From Aestuariispira ectoiniformans (GTDB lineage: Bacteria; Pseudomonadota; Alphaproteobacteria; UBA8366; Aestuariispiraceae), in contig NZ_CP062788.1 of assembly GCF_025136295.1 (NCBI RefSeq), positions 2,022,001 through 2,086,000 on the forward strand: 64,000 nt of DNA. Direction: 5' to 3'. The notes below the pieces were generated by a model that was given only the letters and a program-made list of their open reading frames with translations, did not search any database and had not been told where the DNA came from. Positions 57,972-64,000 of the stretch are shown here, piece by piece (the stretch's first letter is position 1; every line of letters starts with the position of its first letter). A program made the position numbers and the translations under genes.

Positions 57972-58432
57972 GGTTCTGCCTCTCTCACCATAATCTTCGA
58001 AACGGCCCGGCCGCTTGGCAATACTGCCTGCGACATCTCCCCTTGATCGCCAGTTTCAAAGTGCCAGGGTTGTATTCCGTACTCCAACCGATTCGGCTGG
58101 AATCCAGTTTTATCCATTATTTCACGAGCGCAGTATAAACTGGATTCGAGTAATAATGAAGAGAAAACTGGGCAAATTTTGCCTAGCCTATGCAAAAAAC
58201 TAGAAAAAGTACAGCTTTTGCCTTTCCTGACGATCAGGATATTAAATAAAATCCAATACAATTAAGAAAAATGGCGCTTTGGGAATGTAAAACCCGGACA
58301 GTAGAACATCCAAGGCCAAAGGGCCATTTCGCTGCGCTTCTGCGGGGCCCGTTCTAAGCCCTTGAGGGATATGGAGAATAGCTGCTGATCTCTGCCAATT
58401 CTGGCCGTCTGTATTTACAGACCGAATTTCTG
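57972..58432. other. Intergenic region before the flagellar operon
   Basis: These 461 bp lie between fliF and the IS5-family element. The part around 58130-58290 is AT-rich and may hold the operon promoter. A small dyad (GTCTGT 58407-58412 and ACAGAC 58417-58422) lies just outside the IS. A sigma-54 site was sought but not convincingly found. Confidence 0.5.
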
Positions 58433-58861
58433 CTAGGCCGCAGACTCATAACTTCTGATCCAGATGCGGCATGAAGCGAGCTTGACGGCAGCCAGGAAAT
58501 TCTCTGGGTTACGGTCGTATCGCGTGGCGATGCCCCGGAATTGCTTGAGCTTGTTGAAGAAGCGCTCGACGAGGTTGCGCTGGCGATAGACCCAGCTTGA
58601 GAAGGCGAAGGTCTTTTTGCGGTTCCGTTTTGGCGGAATATTGGCCCAGGCCTTGCGCGCGTCGGCAAGGGCGCGGATGGCGTCACTGTCATAGGCCCGG
58701 TCGGCCAGCAGGATGGCCCCCTCCTTCAAGTCTTTGAGCAGGCCCTCCGCTGATCGGCCGTCATGAGCTTGCCCCGGCGTGAGGGCCAGTTTCACCGGCC
58801 GACCTTCAGCGTCGACAAGGGCATGGATCTTGGTCGTCAGTCCACCCCGGGAACGGCCCAT
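58433..58861 (-). CDS. IS5-family transposase, C-terminal frame (orfB)
   Basis: A 142-residue frame with the second half of the DDE catalytic domain: LLADRAYDSD supplies Asp, and NLVERFFNKLK supplies Glu. It is probably expressed as a fusion with orfA by frameshifting at the run AAAAAGGGGG in the overlap. Its stop codon TAG is formed by the CTAG border of the element. Confidence 0.85.
   Translation of the reverse strand: MGRSRGGLTTKIHALVDAEGRPVKLALTPGQAHDGRSAEGLLKDLKEGAILLADRAYDSDAIRALADARKAWANIPPKRNRKKTFAFSSWVYRQRNLVERFFNKLKQFRGIATRYDRNPENFLAAVKLASCRIWIRSYESAA
58437..58451. repeat. IS left inverted repeat
   Basis: GCCGCAGACTCATAA, matched by the right end at 59272-59286 with 2 differences. 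Confidence 0.8.
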
Positions 58862-59208
58862 GCAGCCATCGTCAGATCCCCCTTTTTACCGGTCGCACCA
58901 TGCTGATGGACCCGGACGCAACTACTGTCGATCATGACGATGTCGCTGTCGTAAGCCGCTGAGATTGCCTCCAAAAGCCGATCCCATACCCCGGCCTTGC
59001 GCCAGCGGACGAAGCGATTGTAGCAGGTCGTATGGGGGCCGTAACGCTCCGGTATCTCCGCCCAAGGCGTGCCTGCCCGGAACCGCCACAGAATGCCGTT
59101 CAGCACCCGCCGGTCATCGACACGTGGTACCCCGCGCGGCTTGTTCGGCAGCAAAGGTGCGATAATCGACCATTCGAAATCTGTCAGTTCGTAGCGGCGG
59201 CGGCTCAT
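58837..59208 (-). CDS. IS5-family transposase, N-terminal frame (orfA)
   Basis: A 123-residue frame with the N-terminal DUF4096-like segment (YELTDFEWSIIAPLLP, GVPRVDDRRVLNGILWR) and the first catalytic Asp in IVMIDSSCVRVH. It ends shortly after GKKGDLTM, where the frame shifts to orfB. The start is ATG 59208. Confidence 0.87.
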   Translation of the reverse strand: MSRRRYELTDFEWSIIAPLLPNKPRGVPRVDDRRVLNGILWRFRAGTPWAEIPERYGPHTTCYNRFVRWRKAGVWDRLLEAISAAYDSDIVMIDSSCVRVHQHGATGKKGDLTMAAWAVPGVD

Positions 59209-59271
59209 GAAAACTCCCTCGTTCGGCAACAAGAGACATGAATCACATCAAGACCGAAAGGGGAATCCTGT

Positions 59272-59286
59272 TTATGAGTTTACGGC
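59272..59286. repeat. IS right inverted repeat
   Basis: TTATGAGTTTACGGC on the plus strand. The same end occurs again at 63908-63922 in the truncated IS copy. Confidence 0.8.
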
Positions 59287-59484
59287 CTAGGGAACCTCGA
59301 CTTTCAGGTTTATTGGGGAAGTGCAAAGCGGACGGCTCCGAAGGAGGTCGGCTGTTGCAATGGCGCAGGCTGCGACCATCGGGACAAAAAAAGCCTGCAA
59401 AGAGGTCGACCCTCAACCATTGAGGCACAATATTATTGATTTTACTCGGAACAAGAAAATCGACGACCCGCCAAGTCGAAAACA

Positions 59485-59883
59485 CTATTTCGAATGTTGA
59501 ACCATCCCTTCGTTTTCTGCGCGCTCGATTGCTCGGCGGTTTGCGCCCGTATCGTCAACCAGAACAAGTTTATTAAATCGTTGCCTGAAATTCGCGTGTT
59601 CAAATGCAGCATTGCTGCTTGCCTTGTCTCGCTCCCAGGCTGCTATCAATTCATCAGGATCAATTACCAAAATCCTTGTGAAACCGCGATGCGCAGGCGT
59701 CTCATGGAGACGAATTAGCGCCATCAGCTTCCTACTTTTCCTTCCCGTGGGATTTGCTGCACTTTGCTCCGGGCTGGCGTCGACTTCAATGGTATAGGTC
59801 CCAGCAGGCAGAACCTCATCGCAATCACCGATCATGAACGGATTCAGAAACGTAATTGTCCTTGTACTTGAACGAATTGTCAT
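59485..59883 (-). CDS. Hypothetical protein
   Basis: A 132-residue soluble protein I do not recognise. The N-terminal part is beta-rich (FLNPFMIGDCDEVLPAGTYTIEVD, cited by LPAGTYTIEVD), a pattern seen in small proteins of rhizobial plasmids. A helical C-terminal part follows. GGAGG lies 8 bp before ATG 59883, so translation is plausible. It lies in the IS-bordered segment. Confidence 0.6.
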   Translation of the reverse strand: MTIRSSTRTITFLNPFMIGDCDEVLPAGTYTIEVDASPEQSAANPTGRKSRKLMALIRLHETPAHRGFTRILVIDPDELIAAWERDKASSNAAFEHANFRQRFNKLVLVDDTGANRRAIERAENEGMVQHSK

Positions 59884-59886
59884 CAA

Positions 59887-60197
59887 AGGCCTCCAGTGAG
59901 ATTCAGGTCAGGAGGAGGAGCCTCACCCCGAATAGTTCCCTTTTCTCGTCTCAAAATTGTTAAAGTAAAAATGCAGGAGATAAGTTTCACATTATTTATA
60001 TAGGTTGCTATTTTTATTTTACAATATCAAAAATAGTAATTAGCTTTAAAAAAAAATACATTGTTTAAAAATATATACGTTCGACGAAACAAAAAGGTAC
60101 TGAAGCTCCAGTATGCGCAATGCATAACAATCGCATTGAAACATGCAGGGGGAGAGAACAAGGGCCTGATCGCTGCCCGCTTGCGTCAAATTAAGAG
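59887..60197. other. AT-rich intergenic region
   Basis: These 311 bp between the hypothetical gene and nhaA are strongly AT-rich at 59950-60090. No reading frame with a ribosome site and no strong hairpin is seen. It probably holds the promoter of the hypothetical gene. Confidence 0.5.
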
Positions 60198-61532
60198 CTA
60201 TTTTTTGGTGCTCCGCGGGCCAAGCCATATTCCGCTCTGCCGGAACAGCACGGAAATTCCAACCAACGCCGAAATGCACGATCCGGCAAGTATCCCTAGC
60301 TTGGCTTCATCGAGCGACGCCGCATCAAATGCAAGGTCGGCAATGAATAGGGACATGGTAAAGCCGATGCCTGTCAGGAAAGCACCGGCCACCATGAACG
60401 ACCATGTGAGCCCTGGGCTCAGAACCGCCCACCCCAATCGCACAGCAACCCATGAAAATCCCAACACACCGATAGGTTTCCCAAAGACCAGCCCCACAAA
60501 AATTGCGATCGAGATTTCATTCCCAAAGTCCACATTGGTTATCAAAACCCCGGTATTGGCGAGGGCGAAGATCGGCATGACCGCAAACCCTACCCATGGG
60601 TGCAGCATCATTTCCAGTCGTTCAACCGGCGAAAGAGATTCGTCGACCGCCTTGCCTGCTTGCCTTAGGTCGCGTCGAACTGCCGTGTCTCCGCTCCAAT
60701 GGTCGCCTTCCGGATAGGCGAGTACGCGCCCAAGGATCGCCCTTAAACGCAAATCGTTCACCCACACGCGTGTCGGTGTCATTAGACCAAGCATTACGCC
60801 GGCAATAGTCGGGTGAATTCCGGAAGCATCCAGACACAGCCAGACCAGGCCTCCAAGAAGAAAGTAGATTGGAATATTTCTGACCCCGAGGCCCGCGAAG
60901 ACTGCGACAACAACAAGCCCGAAAACCCCGAAGCCTGCTGCTGTCCAGTCCAACGGCCCACCATATCCGATTGCAACGACCAGGATGGCTCCAACGTCAT
61001 CGAATATGGCAAGCGAGAGCAAAAACAGTCGAAGGGGCGAAGGAATGCGCGAACCGAATATCGCCAGGCAACCAATCACGAAGGCGGTATCGGTTGCCAT
61101 CACGGTTCCCCAAGCATGCGCTCCCGGCTTGCCGAACATTACCAGCAGGTAGACGGAAGCCGGAATCAGCATGCCGCCCACGGCCGCAGCCAGCGGAAGT
61201 GCCGCGGCTCTTACATTCCGCAACTCACCAAGAACCAACTCCCGTTTTAGTTCCAGAGAGATCACGAAAAAGAAGAATGTCATAAGTCCGTCGTTGATCC
61301 AGTGACGCAGGGATCGAACGAATTCCAGTGGTCCTATACGAAATCCAACTGGCATTTCCCAGAACGCCAAGAAACCAATGGACCAGGCCGAATTGGCCAG
61401 GATCAAAGCCATGACTGCGGAAACAAACAGCAATCCGCCCGCCGCAGCCTCAACCTTCAGAAAGCGACCAATTGGCTTGGTGACATAGTCGGCTATTTCC
61501 TGAGGAAGATGAGCGTCTCTTTGATTATCCAT
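60198..61532 (-). CDS. nhaA: Na+/H+ antiporter NhaA
   Basis: A 444-residue antiporter that exports Na+ in exchange for H+ at high pH or salinity. The two-Asp ion site is AIFDDVGAILVVA, and VMATDTAFVIGCLAIFGSRIPS, cited by MATDTAFVIGCLAIFG, carries the TM4 region. FFFFVISLELKRELVLGEL is the TM2 motif. About 11-12 helices are predicted. Length is close to other long NhaA forms. It lies in the IS-bordered segment, divergent from the SLC13-type gene. Confidence 0.93.
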   Translation of the reverse strand: MDNQRDAHLPQEIADYVTKPIGRFLKVEAAAGGLLFVSAVMALILANSAWSIGFLAFWEMPVGFRIGPLEFVRSLRHWINDGLMTFFFFVISLELKRELVLGELRNVRAAALPLAAAVGGMLIPASVYLLVMFGKPGAHAWGTVMATDTAFVIGCLAIFGSRIPSPLRLFLLSLAIFDDVGAILVVAIGYGGPLDWTAAGFGVFGLVVVAVFAGLGVRNIPIYFLLGGLVWLCLDASGIHPTIAGVMLGLMTPTRVWVNDLRLRAILGRVLAYPEGDHWSGDTAVRRDLRQAGKAVDESLSPVERLEMMLHPWVGFAVMPIFALANTGVLITNVDFGNEISIAIFVGLVFGKPIGVLGFSWVAVRLGWAVLSPGLTWSFMVAGAFLTGIGFTMSLFIADLAFDAASLDEAKLGILAGSCISALVGISVLFRQSGIWLGPRSTKK

Positions 61533-61786
61533 AGCTGGCGTTTGTCCATTTCAGCTTTGTGACTGGCATTGGGCAGCAACATATGACTAGATAACTAATG
61601 ATGCAGTTATACAACCGGCATTCTAAGCTGGTCAGAATACCCTTAAGGCAATTCACAATCGCCGCATTTTCACAATGCGGACGATGGCAAAGGTAGCATC
61701 TGCAATGCTGACTTGCGGTCTATGCATCCCATCAATCCTGCCCTGCACCGCCGACGAGCATCAATCGAAGCAAGGAAAGATGGCCG

Positions 61787-63643
61787 ATGCCTGAAGTTTC
61801 AACGATGACTTTTCATATCTGGGCAACATACGCCCTGGTAATAGCTGCCATTGTTGGTTTTGCCTCTGAGAGAATACGGGTCGAAATCACCTCGCTTCTG
61901 ATCATGGCGGCATTGCTCATGCTCTTCGAATTCTTTCCCCTAACCGGTCCCAACGGCGAGAATCTACTGAATGCTCACAACCTGCTGGCCGGGTTTGCAA
62001 ATCCCGCGTTAATTGCCGTCGTGGCTTTGCTAATTCTCGGCAATGGCCTTTGGCGTTCCGGGGCGCTTGATTGGACTTTGGGGCGGTTCCTCAGTCTCAT
62101 CGGCAAACGTCGCTTTTTTGCCTTAGGCATTTGTTTCGCGACGGTGTTTGTGGCGAGCCCCTTTGTCAATAATACGCCTGTAGTCGTGATTTTCATACCG
62201 ATCCTGGAAACGATCGTGCGGCGTTTCTCCATGGCGCCGAGCAAAGTGATGATGCCGCTATCGTTTGTCGCCATACTTGCTGGGATGCTGACTCTTATCG
62301 GATCATCCACAAATCTATTGGTATCTGGCGCCCTCAGCCAATTGGGCAGAGAGCCACTTGGCTTTTTCGATTTCACCATTCCCGGCCTCATACTGGCGGC
62401 TGTCGGTGTCATATACATCATTTTGGTCGGGCCCCGCCTTCTACACCGTCGCAATTCTCCCATAGAACGTTTCATAGCCGGCGATCACCGGCGATTCATC
62501 ACACAATTCACGGTGGGAGACGAGCCGAAATTATTGGGATTACAGGTTCAGTTTAACCTTTTGCGCATACAAGGAGCCCGCCTCATACTCCTGCAACGTG
62601 GCGAGCGTGCCTTAAGTCCACCCTACGGCCAAAACTTGACGATACAAAAGGGCGATGTGCTGGTCGTTATGGCCACACATGATGCATTGACGGAAGCCCA
62701 GACTAAGTTCCCAAACCTTATGTTCAGTATGTCGGGAGAGGATGATATTCCGTCCGGCGAGGAAGAACGCAGAGCGCTATTGTCTCGCAACCAGGTCGTG
62801 GCGGAAGTCATGATCGCTCCAGGGTCTCGTCTTGCCGGCTACACACTTGAAGATGTGGGCTTTCGTACCCGGTACGGCTGTTTGGTCCTGGGTATCGAGA
62901 GGCGGTCTCAGGTCATCCGGCGCCTCATTGGCAACTCCCTTCGGGAAGGTGATGTCCTTGTGGTACAGGGCGATCGACAGGCGCTGGACAGCATGCGAGA
63001 GCATCGCGGGATCATTGTCCTGGACGGTACCGAGCGACCTCTACCAGTTCCACGGTCGGCGAAACTCGCCGGTGCCATCTTCTTTGGCACAATAGTTGTC
63101 GCATCCACCGGCACTCTGCCAATTGCTGCAGCAGCCGTAGTCGGCAGTACTTTGATGCTTATAAGCGGTGTGCTGACTTTAAACCAAGCGACCAACGCCA
63201 TGGATCGAAGAATATTTTTAATGGTGGGGGCATCCCTAGCGCTTGGCGCGGCAATGCTGAAGACGGGGGCAGCAGCCTATCTTGCGCAAAGCCTGCTTGG
63301 GTTGCTTGGCTAAGCCGGACCGGCCGTTGTCCTGTCTGCCCTTTTTTTGATGGTCGCTTTGATGACGAACATCCTATCTAATAACGCAACCGCCGTTCTT
63401 TTTACGCCGATAGCCCTCGAGTTGGCATTCGGCTTACAGGCCGACCCGATGCCTTTCGCACTCGCGGTCCTCTTCGGCGCCAATTGTTCCTTTGCTACAC
63501 CTGTCGGCTATCAGACCAACCTCCTGGTAATGGGCCCCGGTTACTATCGATTCAGGGACTTTCTTTACGTCGGCACGCCACTGGTCGTCCTGTTATGGGG
63601 CGCCTTCAGTCTATTCATGCCCTGGTATTATGATTTATTGTAA
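61787..63643 (+). pseudogene. SLC13/DASS-type transporter with RCK_C (TrkA-C) domains, interrupted by one stop codon
   Basis: Residues 1-180 and 410-618 of the conceptual protein are membrane parts of an SLC13-like (citrate/sulfate-type) transporter, and two TrkA-C domains lie between them (about 210-300 and 320-400). The motif SSTNLLVSG lies in the first half. A TAA at 63311-63313 breaks the frame after 508 codons; the same frame continues without other stops to 63643, and contains the second signature SNNATAVLFTPIA. So a single nonsense mutation separates two parts of an otherwise complete gene. The shortened protein would lack about 110 residues, including one ion-binding signature. Confidence 0.8.
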
Positions 63644-63673
63644 AGTCGCAATAATCGACCGATGGCGTTTAGC

Positions 63674-63926
63674 GGCCGTGACGCTCTGGTATTTCCGCCC
63701 AGTGCGTGTCTGCCCAGAACCCCTCAGGATGCCTGTTCAGCACCCGCCGGTCATCGACACCTGGTGCCCCGCGTGGCTTGTTAGGGCAGTAAAGGTGCGA
63801 TGATCGACCATATCGAAATCCGTCAGTTCCTAGCGGCGGCTCATAAAAACTCTCTCGTTCGGCAACGAGAGACATGAACCACATCGCACTCGAAATGGAA
63901 ATCCTGTTTATGAGTTTACGGCCTAG
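63674..63926 (-). mobile_element. Truncated copy of the IS5-family element
   Basis: About 253 bp that match the right (orfA) end of the IS at 58433-59290 with many substitutions and small indels (for example GTGACGCTCTGG against GTAACGCTCCGG). It keeps the right inverted repeat and CTAG border (63907-63926). The left part is missing. The transposase start is degraded, so it is not functional. Confidence 0.8.
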
Positions 63927-64000
63927 TTCCAATGACACTTCTGCAAGTGTTTAGTCTAGCGACCAATCCTTGCCAAAAAGTAAAAAGCGTAAAATTTTAG

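Larger units (their letters stand above)
58433..59290 (-). mobile_element. IS5-family insertion sequence (IS427-like group)
   Basis: A complete 858-bp element. The left end (58437 onwards) GCCGCAGACTCATAA and the right end, read inward, GCCGTAAACTCATAA agree in 13 of 15 bases, and both are bordered by CTAG (58433-58436 and 59287-59290), which is either target duplication or part of the ends. It contains two overlapping transposase frames on the minus strand. It is inserted upstream of fliF. Confidence 0.9.

Noticed and set aside
57972-58140. A sigma-54 promoter before fliF
   Set aside because: A TGGCAC element is present on the minus strand, but no TTGC/GC element follows at the required spacing.
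59291-59484. A gene between the IS and the hypothetical protein
   Set aside because: Frames in this stretch are short, without ribosome sites or recognisable motifs.

Overview
The window reads as chromosomal DNA of a free-living, probably marine alphaproteobacterium close to Rhodospirillales-type genera. Support comes from a C4-pathway 5-aminolevulinate synthase, FlbD-type flagellar control, a PomA-like stator gene, an N-type ATPase, moderately high GC content, and gene orders such as flhA-flhF-flhG and fliF-fliG-fliH-fliN. The genus assignment is inference; no rRNA or tRNA gene was found. | Region 1 (1-18.7 kb) is a stress and bioenergetics island. On the minus strand it holds the start of an N-ATPase operon (atpD-C-Q-R-B-E, running off the left edge), an HlyD/FtsX-like/ATPase export system and a GroEL paralogue. 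After these come an L,D-transpeptidase, a small alanine-rich lipoprotein, a ribosome-hibernation-factor/cold-shock fusion, a glycine-zipper lipoprotein, a DUF3775-like protein, a CBS-pair protein, FtsH, Hsp20, a Crp/Fnr regulator and a ferritin-like diiron protein. Nine 14-bp dyads of the form TTRAY-N4-RTYAR (FNR/FixK-box-like) lie in the intergenic regions about 60-145 bp before these genes, including the regulator's own gene and the N-ATPase operon. The island therefore looks like one regulon under the local Crp/Fnr protein. | Region 2 (18.9-23.4 kb) is a tight four-gene operon of exported proteins that I do not recognise, closed by a strong terminator. Region 3 (23.5-45.2 kb) is mostly housekeeping and metabolism: an O-methyltransferase, a DUF6165-like gene divergent from a TPR-glycosyltransferase, a CtpA protease, a GNAT, a ribokinase-like kinase, an omega-aminotransferase, hemA and a polyamine-type ABC operon (ATPase, binding protein, two permeases, with prominent RNA hairpins). 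It continues with a PadR-like regulator, an SDR, pdxH, a DnaJ-class chaperone, a YihY-family membrane protein, fabI and aroC. | Region 4 (44.7-58 kb) is one long minus-strand flagellar operon: fliF-fliG-fliH-fliN-motA-flbD-flhA-flhF-flhG-fliK-like, ending in a short divergent QueF-like gene. Region 5 (58.4-64 kb) looks acquired or rearranged. It has an intact IS5-family element with a frameshifted transposase, a small hypothetical gene, nhaA, an SLC13-type transporter gene broken by one in-frame stop codon, and a truncated copy of the same IS at the far side. | Sodium recurs across the window: an N-ATPase c subunit with a full Na+-type ligand set, a PomA-like stator subunit and NhaA.
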